Assembly (NCBI GenBank): GCA_031292575.1
Contig: JARLGX010000015.1
Span: 1-64,000, forward strand
Length of the DNA stretch: 64,000 nucleotides
Direction of reading: 5' to 3'
Source: Paludibacter sp.
GTDB taxonomy: Bacteria; Bacteroidota; Bacteroidia; Bacteroidales; Paludibacteraceae
In this document: positions 9,522 to 18,545 of the stretch, piece after piece
How positions within the stretch are numbered: position 1 is the first letter of the stretch
How the letters are laid out: each line of letters opens with the position of its first letter
Notes under the pieces: model-generated
Told to the model about the DNA's origin: nothing
What the model saw: the letters and a program-made list of their open reading frames with translations, nothing else
Database searches by the model: none
Translations under genes and position numbers: made by a program

Positions 9522-9977
9522 ATGTTTAAAAAATCAAACATACTTATCCGAAATAAACGTGCTACTTTCGATTATGAAATTCAGGATCGATTTGTAGCTG
9601 GCATTCAACTATATGGCACTGAAATAAAGTCAATTAGAGATGGTAAAGCCGGATTGAATGATACATATTGCACATTCATAAACGAAGAATTGTGGGTTAG
9701 AAATATGCACATTGCCACTTATTTTTTTGGTACGTACAACAATCACGACGTGAGACGCGACAGGAAATTACTTCTGACAAAAAGAGAATTGAATAAGTTG
9801 ATGCGAGGAACTAAAGAGACTGGAAATACCATTATTCCTACCAAACTTTTTATCAATGAAAAAGGATTGGCAAAATTAGAAATTGGCCTAGCCAAAGGAA
9901 AGAAAACATACGATAAACGTCAGACTCTGAAAGAAAAAGAAGACAAAAGAAGCATTGACAGGGCTATGAAGCAATAA
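9522..9977 (+). CDS. smpB: SsrA-binding protein
   Basis: SmpB binds tmRNA and delivers it to stalled ribosomes in trans-translation. The 151-residue length is typical. Conserved segments include [30 protein letters not shown], the [10 protein letters not shown] helix and [19 protein letters not shown]. The basic C-terminal tail ([12 protein letters not shown]) is the part that enters the decoding site. It has its own promoter. The ssrA (tmRNA) gene itself was not seen in this window. The gene converges with the acyl-CoA ligase 35 bp away. Confidence 0.97.
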   Translation: MFKKSNILIRNKRATFDYEIQDRFVAGIQLYGTEIKSIRDGKAGLNDTYCTFINEELWVRNMHIATYFFGTYNNHDVRRDRKLLLTKRELNKLMRGTKETGNTIIPTKLFINEKGLAKLEIGLAKGKKTYDKRQTLKEKEDKRSIDRAMKQ

Positions 9978-10012
9978 TTAGTGTTATGTTAGTCTGAATA
10001 AAAAGTTTTTAT

Positions 10013-11716
10013 TTAATCTTTTGCCTCAATTTTACTATGCTTGTGCTTTTTTTCGTATAAAAAGCGTTTTATCTTTTGTGAAGCAGTTTTTTCGAAAGGT
10101 TCGGCCATAATATCAACGCGCTTAATTTGCGAAACCTTATTTAATTTTCCATTTAGCTCTTTTGTAAAATGTTGAGCCCATATTTGATGATATTTCTCGT
10201 CCAATTCACGAATTGCCTGTTTTCCTTTTTCTTTTTTTTCTTCAAATACTAATCTCAAATGATCAATAGTCTTTTCGAGCTCATCCAAATCCAATAAAAC
10301 CTTTGCTACCAGAAACCCATCTTCTTCAATCACCAACGATTCTACAACAAGTTTATGACTATTTATAACCGTTTCAATATCTTCGGGATAAATATTTTCG
10401 CCACTTGCTCCTATTATCGTATTTTTCAACCGACCTTTAATATATAATCTCTTTCTAAAATCCAGTTTTCCATAATCTCCGGTTCTGAACCAACCATCAT
10501 CGGTAAGAACTTCACTTGTTGCCTCAAAGTTTTTGAAATAACCGCTCATAACATTGGGTCCTTTTGCCCAAATTTCGCCTACTCCTTTTTTATTTGGATT
10601 ATCTATTTTTAACTCAACTCCAGGCACAGCAAATCCTGTTGATTGCAATTTTGTTTGATGTACACCAGCTCCTGCAAGCAATGGAGAAGTTTCAGTCAGC
10701 CCATAACCAATAGCGTATGGAAATTTACCTTCTTTCATAAAACGTTCAACGCGCGAATCGAGTTTTGCACCTCCAATTCCGAAGAATTTCAATCTACCAC
10801 CAAAAGTTTGATACAATTTCTTACCTGCAATTCTGTGAATAAGCATTCGAAAAATCGGATTCTTATAAATCATCCGCTTAAATCTGTTGCTTGTAAATTT
10901 ACTTTGGATTTGGGTTTTATATAATTTTTCCATGATTAGCGGCACGGAAAGCATCATTGTAGGACGAATTTTGGCTAATGCGGGCAATAATGCCGCTGCA
11001 GTTGGCGGTTTTTCAAGATAATAAATGGATGCGCCGTACATAATTGGAAATAACATTCCAATTGAATTTTCGTAAGTATGCGATAAAGGAAGTAATGATA
11101 AAAAAACATCAGTCCTTGAAATAGACTGAAAATTATAGGATTGCATTGCGGTAAAAGTCAGGTTTTTATGTGTTAATACCACTCCTTTTGACCGACCAGT
11201 AGTTCCCGAAGTATAAATAATAGCCGCAATATCTTCTTCTTTTACAACAACCTTTTTATTATCACCATCTTTTGCAGCAATATTTCCCTGAATCAGGGTA
11301 AAATTATCAAGTAAAATTGTAGCTTCCATGAATGGCCAAACCAACCCTTCGACGCGTGAAATTAGCCTTTCGCTTACAAACAATGCTTTCGATTCGGAAT
11401 GAATCATCACATTATCAATCTCTTCGCGGTTGAAGTCGGGTAAAATCGGAACGATAACCAAACCTTTTGACACAACTGCAAAATAAGCGATAACCCAATT
11501 AGGCATATTATGACTTAATAAGGCCACCTTGTCGCCTTTTTTCAAGCCCAATGAAAACAACAGGTTTGAGATTTCCTCTATTTTCAGACCAAGTTCGGCA
11601 TACTTAATTGGTTTCCCATCAACAAAAGAAACCGAAGGCATTTTGGCAAAAGTTTTTGTGGAATAATCAATCAATGATTGAAGGGTAAGCGGCTTAGGCT
11701 CAATTTTTTTATTCAT
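10013..11716 (-). CDS. AMP-binding long-chain fatty-acid-CoA ligase-like protein
   Basis: This 567-residue member of the ANL adenylating superfamily probably activates fatty acids to acyl-CoA through an acyl-adenylate. Visible core motifs are the P-loop IIYTSGTTGRSKGVV, the A5 motif GYGLTETSPL, the RTGD motif in GWFRTGDYG, the hinge GRLKNTI and the C-terminal SQKIKRFLY containing the expected catalytic lysine. It has no signal peptide and is probably cytoplasmic or membrane-associated. A TATCTTTG box lies on the minus strand at 11763-11770. The chain length of the substrate and the pathway (membrane lipid recycling or another) are unknown. Confidence 0.85.
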   Translation of the reverse strand: MNKKIEPKPLTLQSLIDYSTKTFAKMPSVSFVDGKPIKYAELGLKIEEISNLLFSLGLKKGDKVALLSHNMPNWVIAYFAVVSKGLVIVPILPDFNREEIDNVMIHSESKALFVSERLISRVEGLVWPFMEATILLDNFTLIQGNIAAKDGDNKKVVVKEEDIAAIIYTSGTTGRSKGVVLTHKNLTFTAMQSYNFQSISRTDVFLSLLPLSHTYENSIGMLFPIMYGASIYYLEKPPTAAALLPALAKIRPTMMLSVPLIMEKLYKTQIQSKFTSNRFKRMIYKNPIFRMLIHRIAGKKLYQTFGGRLKFFGIGGAKLDSRVERFMKEGKFPYAIGYGLTETSPLLAGAGVHQTKLQSTGFAVPGVELKIDNPNKKGVGEIWAKGPNVMSGYFKNFEATSEVLTDDGWFRTGDYGKLDFRKRLYIKGRLKNTIIGASGENIYPEDIETVINSHKLVVESLVIEEDGFLVAKVLLDLDELEKTIDHLRLVFEEKKEKGKQAIRELDEKYHQIWAQHFTKELNGKLNKVSQIKRVDIMAEPFEKTASQKIKRFLYEKKHKHSKIEAKD

Positions 11717-11833
11717 TTAACAAGTATTTTATCCGACTGTCTTTCATTGAAGAAAACTAATCCAAAGATAAGGCATATAATTGAGAAAAGTGCAGAATTT
11801 ATAATTTCTTGTATAAGTGAATTTTATTGCAAA

Positions 11834-12538
11834 TCAGGATTTATACAAAATAAATATTGAAGGTCTTTTATTCAAATCGGGCAGTTTTGCTTTCCACTCT
11901 TTAACTGTTTTAGTCTTGATATATTCAGTTTCAAGTGTAATATCTGCCGCAATGCATAAGCGTGTGGTGGGTTGACAAACTTTTAGAATTTCTTCAACCA
12001 TTTTCATGTTTCGATAAGGTGTTTCAATAAAAATCTGAGATTGATTCTCTGTATATGCTCTCGACTCAAGTTTTTTAAGGGCTTTTGATCGTTCTTCCGG
12101 TTGAATGGGCAAATAACCGACAAATGCAAAGCTTTGTCCATTGAAACCGGATGCCATTAGTGAAAGTAAAATGGACGATGGCCCCACTAACGGAACTACT
12201 GTAAAATTATTTCGTTGAGCTATGGCAACAACATCTGCACCGGGGTCGGCAATAGCAGGACAACCTGCTTCGGACAAAACTCCCATATCATTCCCAGCGA
12301 ACATAGGTTCCAAAAAACCGCTCAGTTCTTCGGGAGAAGTGTGTTGATTCAGAATAAAAAAAGTAAGTGTATCTATATCAATAGCCGAATTAGCTTTTTT
12401 CAGAAAACGCCTTGCCGTACGCACATCTTCAACGATAAAATACTTTAAATCCGTAACAACTTGAGTATTATTTGCCGGTAGAATCCGGTCGAAAGTCGTT
12501 TCGCCAAGTGAAGTAGGAATTAAATATAAAGTTGCCAT
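11834..12538 (-). CDS. RsmI-like tetrapyrrole-methylase-fold SAM methyltransferase
   Basis: The 234-residue protein resembles the RsmI family, which 2'-O-methylates 16S rRNA C1402. It opens MATLYLIPTSLGETTFDRIL and has the SAM-binding loop LSEAGCPAIADPGADVV, then LVGPSSILLSLMASGFNG and FVGYLPIQPEERSKAL. It is shorter than standard RsmI (about 280 residues) and lacks the C-terminal portion. It therefore probably belongs to the shorter Bacteroidota paralog group, whose substrate is not established. It sits 41 bp downstream of the ABC-F gene on the same strand, so a shared ribosome-related transcript is likely. Confidence 0.8.
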   Translation of the reverse strand: MATLYLIPTSLGETTFDRILPANNTQVVTDLKYFIVEDVRTARRFLKKANSAIDIDTLTFFILNQHTSPEELSGFLEPMFAGNDMGVLSEAGCPAIADPGADVVAIAQRNNFTVVPLVGPSSILLSLMASGFNGQSFAFVGYLPIQPEERSKALKKLESRAYTENQSQIFIETPYRNMKMVEEILKVCQPTTRLCIAADITLETEYIKTKTVKEWKAKLPDLNKRPSIFILYKS

Positions 12539-12579
12539 TGAGTATTGTTGATTAATCAGCTAATTGACATATTAACATA

Positions 12580-14520
12580 TTATTGTTCACTCACAAGTTG
12601 TTCAAGTTCTTCGTTGAGCAGTTCCCATTCATACATTTTTTGCTCCAACTCACGCTGTTTTTTTTGATAAAGTAGAATAAATTCATTGTCAGATGCTTTT
12701 TCAGGAAGTTGCAACAGTTTATCCATTTCTGAAATTTCTATTTCAAGAGTTGAAACAACTTTTTCACTATCTTCTACTGCTCTTTCGGCTTTTTTAATTT
12801 TACGGCTTAATTCCTTGCGTGCCTCATAACTCAACTTGTTTTCGGAGACCGTCTTTTCTGCTGTTTCAGTTGCAGATTTCAGCGAAGTTGATATTTCCAG
12901 TTCCCGCAAAGTATCCATTTTTTTATATTGCAGAAATTCATAGATACCGCCTAAGTGTTCTCTGATTTTTTTATTGCCAAATTCATACACCTTTGTAACC
13001 AATCCGTCAAGAAATTCACGATCGTGCGAAACAACAATAACAGTTCCATCAAATGCTTTTATCGCCTCTTTCAACACGTCTTTCGAGCGCATATCAAGGT
13101 GATTGGTAGGTTCATCCAGAATCAATAAATTTACCGGTTCAAGCAATAATCTAATCATGGCCAGTCGACTTCGCTCACCGCCCGAAAGCACTTTTACTTT
13201 TTTGTCGGAAGCTTCGCCACCAAACATAAATGCTCCTAAAATATCACGAATTTTAGTTCGAATATCTCCAACTGCAACAAAATCAATTGTTTCAAATACT
13301 GTTTTGTTTTCATCGAGCAATGAAGCCTGATTTTGGGCAAAGTATCCAATTTTTACATTATGACCAAGTTTTAGAGTGCCCGAATACTCAATTTCATTCA
13401 TAATACACTTTACCAGCGTACTTTTACCTTCACCATTTTTCCCTACAAAAGCCACTTTTTCTCCACGGTTGATAATCAACCCGATATTATCAAGAATTAA
13501 ATATTGACCATAAGCTTTTGTAAGATGCTCCATTTCAACAGGAATACTGCCTGAGCGTGGTGCAGGTGGAAATTTTAGGCTTAACTTTGAGTTATCTTCC
13601 AAATCGACTTCCAATCGTTCTAACTTATCGAGTTGCTTAATGCGCGATTGTACCTGAATGGCTTTAGTGGCCTGATATCGGTATCGGGCAATAAATTCCT
13701 CGGTTTCGGCAATAAGTTTTTGCTGATTTTCATAAGCTCTTACCTGCTGGTCGTGACGTTCAATACGCAATTGTACGTACTTTGAATAATTTACGTTGTA
13801 ATCGTAAATTTTGCCTAGCGAAATTTCAATGGTTCGGCTAGTTACAGCATCAATAAATGCACGGTCATGCGATACAAGTACTATGGCACCATTTGAAGTG
13901 GTCAGAAAATTTTCGAGCCATTGAATAGATTCGATATCAAGGTGATTAGTAGGCTCATCCAACAGTAACACATCCGGACGTTGAAGCAGAATTTTTGCCA
14001 ATTCAATACGCATACGCCATCCTCCGCTAAATTCAGAGCATTGTCTATCAAAATCCGAACGTAAAAATCCTAATCCTAATAATGTTTTTTCAATTTCAGC
14101 ATAGAAATTACCATTCCCTATAATCTGAAGATGTTCATTAGCATGCGTCAGTCTCTCGATAAGATTATGATAATCTTCACTTTCATAATCTGTACGCTCT
14201 ACCAAATCGATATTCATCTGTTCAATTTCAGCCTGTAAGTCTGTAATGTGTTCAAATGCCTTTTCAGCTTCCTGCATCACCGTTGTTCCTTCGTTATGAA
14301 TCATGTGTTGTGGCAAATAACCAATTGTCAGGTCTTTTGGAACAGTTACTCTGCCTTTTGTAGGCTGTTGCTTTCCTGCAAAAATGCGAAGTAAAGTAGT
14401 TTTACCTGCTCCGTTTTTACCTACTAAAGCTATTTTATCTTTTGTATTAACTAAAAAGCTTATTTCATCAAATAGTGGAGATCCACCAAATTCAACAGTG
14501 AGTTGTTCTACAGAAATCAT
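12580..14520 (-). CDS. ABC-F family ATPase (ribosome-associated type)
   Basis: The 646-residue soluble protein carries two ABC cassettes and no transmembrane segments. Cassette 1 has Walker A GKNGAGKTT (34-42), the signature FSGGWRMR and LLLDEPTNHLD. Cassette 2 has GKNGEGKST, LSGGERSRL and LILDEPTNHLD. The P-site-tRNA-interaction-motif linker lies between them, rich in Arg, Gln and Lys (IARYRYQATKAIQVQSRIKQ). The last roughly 80 residues form a coiled coil, as in Uup-type proteins. ABC-F proteins act on the ribosomal E site to resolve stalls or give antibiotic resistance. This one looks like a housekeeping member, with no evidence for resistance. It is followed by the RsmI-like gene. Confidence 0.9.
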   Translation of the reverse strand: MISVEQLTVEFGGSPLFDEISFLVNTKDKIALVGKNGAGKTTLLRIFAGKQQPTKGRVTVPKDLTIGYLPQHMIHNEGTTVMQEAEKAFEHITDLQAEIEQMNIDLVERTDYESEDYHNLIERLTHANEHLQIIGNGNFYAEIEKTLLGLGFLRSDFDRQCSEFSGGWRMRIELAKILLQRPDVLLLDEPTNHLDIESIQWLENFLTTSNGAIVLVSHDRAFIDAVTSRTIEISLGKIYDYNVNYSKYVQLRIERHDQQVRAYENQQKLIAETEEFIARYRYQATKAIQVQSRIKQLDKLERLEVDLEDNSKLSLKFPPAPRSGSIPVEMEHLTKAYGQYLILDNIGLIINRGEKVAFVGKNGEGKSTLVKCIMNEIEYSGTLKLGHNVKIGYFAQNQASLLDENKTVFETIDFVAVGDIRTKIRDILGAFMFGGEASDKKVKVLSGGERSRLAMIRLLLEPVNLLILDEPTNHLDMRSKDVLKEAIKAFDGTVIVVSHDREFLDGLVTKVYEFGNKKIREHLGGIYEFLQYKKMDTLRELEISTSLKSATETAEKTVSENKLSYEARKELSRKIKKAERAVEDSEKVVSTLEIEISEMDKLLQLPEKASDNEFILLYQKKQRELEQKMYEWELLNEELEQLVSEQ

Positions 14521-14598
14521 GAAAAGGAGTTGAAGTGTTTAATTTTTATGTTAAATATAAAAATACTTGATGTCTTGAAATTTGAAGTACTTATTAGC

Positions 14599-16536
14599 TT
14601 ATACGTCTAATCGTTCATATTGAGAGTTTTTACTTAAAAATTCCGGTACAATCTTTTTCATCAATGAAACTGTCAGGAAATTTTTACAGGCTGTACTGTA
14701 TTGAATTAATTCATCAATTTGAGGCGAAACAATGTGGTAATCATACTCTTGAATTTTGGCAATCATAATTTTCGGATTGTGAGTTTCAGTAGTTGTCTCT
14801 TTTTTATTTAGAAGCTCTTCATATAGTTTTTCACCAGGTCGTAAACCTGTAAATTCAATTTTTATATCAATTTCAGGAATATAACCGGCTAAACGTATCA
14901 TCCTTTTGGCTAAATTGACAATTTTTACAGGGTTACCCATATCAAAAATAAAAATTTCACCTCCATCACCCATAGCACCTGCTTCCAAAACCAAAATACA
15001 GGCTTCGGGAATTGTCATAAAATAACGAATAATGTCAGGATGAGTTACTGTAACAGGTCCACCTTTTTCAATCTGGCTTTTAAAATGTGGAATTACTGAA
15101 CCGTTGGAACCCAGCACATTCCCAAATCGTGTAGTAATAAATTTGGTTGTTGTATTTCCTTCGGCCTGAATTTTTCTATAAAGTGACTGAACATAAATTT
15201 CGGCTATCCGTTTTGACGCACCCATTACATTGGTAGGGTTTACAGCTTTATCGGTAGAAACCATCACAAATCGTTTAACTTTATATTTTACGGCCAAGTC
15301 GGCCATAATTTTTGTTCCTTTTACATTTGCCTGTATACTTTCAACCGGATTATCTTCCATCAACGGAACATGTTTATAGGCCGCTGCATGATAAATGTAA
15401 TCGGGTCTAAACATCTCAACGAGATATTCCATTCGCTCTTTATTGCGCACATCGCCTAAAAAAGTGTAAAAGTTCTGATCAGGAAATTGTTCTTCCAGTT
15501 CAAGCTTTAGAGTATGCATAGGAGATTCAGCCTGATCAAGAATAATAATTAAGTCCGGTTTATAATTAACTACCTGACGAACAATCTCACTCCCAATAGA
15601 ACCGGCAGCTCCTGTAATTAAAATAATCTTTGATTTTAATTGCTTTGCTATATTTTCGCACGAAATATTTATTTTGGGGCGTTCTAAAATGTCCTCAATT
15701 TGAATTGATTTTATTTGTTTTATCGAAGGCATATCATTCTTCCAAATACTCATCGGTGGCGAAGTCAAAATCGACATATTATTATTAAAGAATATATCTA
15801 AATCTGTATTCGGATCTATTTCTCTCATCTTATTTGGAGAAACAATTATGGCTTTGGCTTTTTTAACAACAGTTTTTTTAATTGTTTTTTCATCCAACTG
15901 ATAAACTTTCACTCCCATTATAACCCTTTCTGAGGCATTTTTATCGTCATCAATAAAACCTACGAGTTTATATTTTACATCTTCAGTTGTACGAAGCATC
16001 TTGGCAATTCCTATCGCCGCAGACTGAGTTCCAAAAATCATGACAGGTGTAATCTGACCTGAATTTTGGCTAAAATAGTCATACATTGTTTTAACGAACA
16101 AACGAAGTATAAAAAGTAGCAGAAAAGATAAAATAGGATACATTATCAGTCCTGAATAATAGAACATATGATTGGCAGTAATAGAATACACTACAAAATT
16201 GATTATTGAAATCAATACTGTATTAAAACATACTGCTAATAATAACTTTGCAGCATCTACATAACCCGAATAACGAAGCACTCCCGAATAAGTATGAAAA
16301 ATCCAAAAGAAAATAATTTGCAGCACTATTACGATTGTCATCCTTTGAAATACTGAAAGTATTCGAATATCTACATAGTTAGAATATAACATTGCAGTTA
16401 AATAATGGGATAAATAGTACGAAAACAAACAAATTATAATATCCATCGAAAATACTACCCAGCGAGGAATATATTTAAGATTTATAAGATGTGAGAACAC
16501 ATCCGAATTTAACAACAAAGCAAATCTTTCCTTCAT
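14599..16536 (-). CDS. Membrane-bound nucleotide-sugar 4,6-dehydratase (CapD/WbpM/FlaA1-like)
   Basis: The 645-residue protein has four to five membrane segments in residues 25-150 and then a CoA-binding-like Rossmann domain (VMIFGTQSAAIGIAKML). The catalytic extended SDR domain begins at about residue 303, with nucleotide-binding GAAGSIG at 309-315. It also shows the VSTDKAVNPTNVMGASKR motif, where Met replaces the usual SDR Tyr as in FlaA1/WbpM. Such enzymes convert UDP-GlcNAc to 4-keto-6-deoxy sugars for O-antigen or capsule. A TATCTTTG box lies at 16583-16590 on the minus strand. The gene stands alone, apart from a polysaccharide cluster, which is common for this family in Bacteroidota. 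Confidence 0.9.
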   Translation of the reverse strand: MKERFALLLNSDVFSHLINLKYIPRWVVFSMDIIICLFSYYLSHYLTAMLYSNYVDIRILSVFQRMTIVIVLQIIFFWIFHTYSGVLRYSGYVDAAKLLLAVCFNTVLISIINFVVYSITANHMFYYSGLIMYPILSFLLLFILRLFVKTMYDYFSQNSGQITPVMIFGTQSAAIGIAKMLRTTEDVKYKLVGFIDDDKNASERVIMGVKVYQLDEKTIKKTVVKKAKAIIVSPNKMREIDPNTDLDIFFNNNMSILTSPPMSIWKNDMPSIKQIKSIQIEDILERPKINISCENIAKQLKSKIILITGAAGSIGSEIVRQVVNYKPDLIIILDQAESPMHTLKLELEEQFPDQNFYTFLGDVRNKERMEYLVEMFRPDYIYHAAAYKHVPLMEDNPVESIQANVKGTKIMADLAVKYKVKRFVMVSTDKAVNPTNVMGASKRIAEIYVQSLYRKIQAEGNTTTKFITTRFGNVLGSNGSVIPHFKSQIEKGGPVTVTHPDIIRYFMTIPEACILVLEAGAMGDGGEIFIFDMGNPVKIVNLAKRMIRLAGYIPEIDIKIEFTGLRPGEKLYEELLNKKETTTETHNPKIMIAKIQEYDYHIVSPQIDELIQYSTACKNFLTVSLMKKIVPEFLSKNSQYERLDV

Positions 16537-16768
16537 AACAGTTTATATTTCATCCCTTATTGTTCTTAAAAAAAACAGTTTGCAAAGATAAGTTTAAAAA
16601 GCGAAAATTGATTATAAATTAATGCATTTAAGATTTTAAAAATGCTATTCCTGCAGGGAAGTTACTTGTGTACTTCAATAAATCTATTTCTTTAGCATAA
16701 AATAACCTGAAAATGTAAGTTGAAAAAATAATATATATATCTTTGCAAACTCAATAAAAAATAGAAAT

Positions 16769-17587
16769 ATGTCAATACATAGTGAGGATTCAAGAAGAGT
16801 AACTACTCAACGTTTGTTAGAAATGAAACTTCGTGGCGAGAAAATAAGTATGCTTACCGCCTACGATTATACAATGGGGCACATTGTAGATCAAGCTGGA
16901 GTAGATATTATTCTAGTTGGTGATTCTGCTTCCAATGTAATGTGCGGTAATGTTACTACGCTTCCTATTACCTTGGATCAAATGATTTTTCTGGCAAAAT
17001 CTGTAGTACGTGGTGTAAAACGCGCTTTAGTGGTAATTGATATGCCTTTCGGGTCTTATCAGGGAAACTCGAAAGAAGCACTTGCTTCGGCAATCCGTAT
17101 TATGAAAGAAACACATGGCGACTGCTTAAAAGTAGAAGGCGGAGAAGAAATTCTTGAGTCGGTTAAACGAATACTAAGTGCAGGAATACCCGTTATGGGG
17201 CATTTAGGATTAATGCCACAGTCAATTAACAAATATGGTTCATATGCTGTTCGGGCTCAAGAAGGTACTGAGGCTGAAAAGCTTATCAGAGATGCACATT
17301 TATTAGAAGAAGCAGGTTGTTTTGGAATTGTTTTAGAAAAAATTCCGGCTAAACTGGCACAACAAGTAGCTTCAGAACTTACTATCCCTGTAATTGGTAT
17401 CGGTGCCGGTGGAGGCGTTGATGGTCAGGTATTAGTTTTGCACGATATGGTTGGTCTTACACAAGACTTTTCACCTCGTTTTCTGCGCAGATATGCAAAT
17501 ATACAGGGTATCATGAATGAAGCTATTGAACATTACGTGGAAGATGTAAAATCGGGCGATTTTCCGAATGAAAAAGAACAGTATTAA
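16769..17587 (+). CDS. panB: 3-methyl-2-oxobutanoate hydroxymethyltransferase
   Basis: PanB transfers a hydroxymethyl group from 5,10-methylene-THF to alpha-ketoisovalerate, the first committed step of pantothenate synthesis. The 272-residue sequence shows the family hallmarks [17 protein letters not shown], the metal-binding [25 protein letters not shown] and [21 protein letters not shown] box at 16738-16745 precedes the ATG, but its closest -33 TTG is only 15 bp away. The gene is followed by a strong bidirectional terminator. coaE, a later CoA-pathway gene, lies elsewhere in the window and is not linked. Confidence 0.97.
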   Translation: MSIHSEDSRRVTTQRLLEMKLRGEKISMLTAYDYTMGHIVDQAGVDIILVGDSASNVMCGNVTTLPITLDQMIFLAKSVVRGVKRALVVIDMPFGSYQGNSKEALASAIRIMKETHGDCLKVEGGEEILESVKRILSAGIPVMGHLGLMPQSINKYGSYAVRAQEGTEAEKLIRDAHLLEEAGCFGIVLEKIPAKLAQQVASELTIPVIGIGAGGGVDGQVLVLHDMVGLTQDFSPRFLRRYANIQGIMNEAIEHYVEDVKSGDFPNEKEQY

Positions 17588-17608
17588 AAAGAAACAATTA
17601 ATTATATA

Positions 17609-17642
17609 AAAAAAACCTGAATCTTTTGATTCAGGTTTTTTT
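17609..17642. terminator. Bidirectional rho-independent terminator between panB and yebC-family gene
   Basis: Symmetric hairpin aaaaaaacctgaatc / gattcaggttttttt with a 4-nt loop. The T-tracts are on the correct side for both convergent genes. Confidence 0.92.
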
Positions 17643-17660
17643 GGATAGCTCAGCTTGTTT

Positions 17661-18374
17661 CTATTCAATCATATTGTGAAATACATTTTGAACGTCTTCG
17701 TCATCTTCTATTTTATCAAGCAATTTCATCACCTGTGCCTTTTGTTCTTCATTCAATTCTTTCATGTCATTTGGAATTCGTTCAAATTCGGCGCTAAAAA
17801 TTTCAAATCCATTTTCTTCCAGATATTTTTGAATCGAAGAGTAGAATTGAAAATCACCATATAAAATGATATTTTCATCGTCCTCAACTAATTCGTCCAC
17901 CCCAAAATCAATCAATTCAAACTCCAAATCTTCGAGTGAAACTCCAGCTTTAGGTGCAATTTTAAAAACACATTTATGATCAAATAAAAATTGTAATGAA
18001 CCTGTGGTACCAAGCGACCCTCCATGTCTGTTAAAATAGCTCCGAATATTGGCAACAGTACGGGTTGGATTGTCGGTGGCAGTTTCAACCACTATGGCAA
18101 TACCATTAGGTCCATATCCTTCGTACAAAACCTCTTTGTAGTCTACTTCATCTTTTGAAATGGCTTTTTTGATTGCACGCTCCACGTTTTCTTTGGGCAT
18201 GTTTTCCTTTTTTGATTGCTGAATCAAAACCCTTAATCGAGGATTTGTATCAGCATCCGGACCACTCTCACGAACTGCAATGGTAATTTGTTTTCCAAGT
18301 TTTGTAAAAACGCGGGCCATATTGCCCCAACGTTTCATTTTTGTCGCTTTTCTATATTCAAACGCTCTTCCCAT
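17661..18374 (-). CDS. YebC/PmpR family protein
   Basis: The 237-residue cytoplasmic protein has the conserved start MGRAFEYRKATKMKRWGNMA. Family signatures MPKENVERAIKKA, YEGYGPNGIAIVVE, FNRHGGSLGTTGSLQFLF and the acidic C-terminus are all present. YebC-family proteins were long annotated as transcriptional regulators, and some are now reported to aid translation through proline stretches; which role applies here is not visible. A perfect TTTG-N19-TACTTTTG promoter lies upstream at 18444-18474. The gene converges with panB. Confidence 0.93.
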   Translation of the reverse strand: MGRAFEYRKATKMKRWGNMARVFTKLGKQITIAVRESGPDADTNPRLRVLIQQSKKENMPKENVERAIKKAISKDEVDYKEVLYEGYGPNGIAIVVETATDNPTRTVANIRSYFNRHGGSLGTTGSLQFLFDHKCVFKIAPKAGVSLEDLEFELIDFGVDELVEDDENIILYGDFQFYSSIQKYLEENGFEIFSAEFERIPNDMKELNEEQKAQVMKLLDKIEDDEDVQNVFHNMIE

Positions 18375-18443
18375 TTTCTAAATTTTCAAATTTTAAATTC
18401 AAGAATTCTTATAATCAATAAATACCTACATTTTTTCGGTGCA

Positions 18444-18474
18444 CAAAAGTATTAAAACGCTTGCAAAGTACAAA
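18444..18474 (-). promoter_or_regulatory. Promoter of the YebC-family gene (TTTG-N19-TACTTTTG)
   Basis: On the minus strand the -33 TTTG (18471-18474) and -7 TACTTTTG (18444-18451) are separated by exactly 19 bp. The predicted start near 18437 gives a leader of about 60 nt. Confidence 0.78.
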
Positions 18475-18500
18475 CTATTGTTTCATCTTTTTTCAAATCA

Positions 18501-18528
18501 AAAGGGAGTTGAATTCTCAACTCCCTTT
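18501..18528 (-). terminator. Terminator hairpin after the OmpA-like gene
   Basis: A perfect 12-bp stem aaagggagttga / tcaactcccttt with an attc loop lies 17 bp past the stop. On the minus strand a T-rich tail follows (tttgattt). Confidence 0.75.
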
Positions 18529-18545
18529 CTAAATGCTGAAAAATA

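Noticed and set aside
1-9977. Replication origin suggested by gyrA and dnaB
   Set aside because: No dnaA, dnaN or DnaA-box cluster is visible, and these genes occur away from oriC in Bacteroidota.
12580-14520. Antibiotic-resistance ABC-F
   Set aside because: The sequence looks like a housekeeping Uup/YdiF-type protein, with no linked resistance context.
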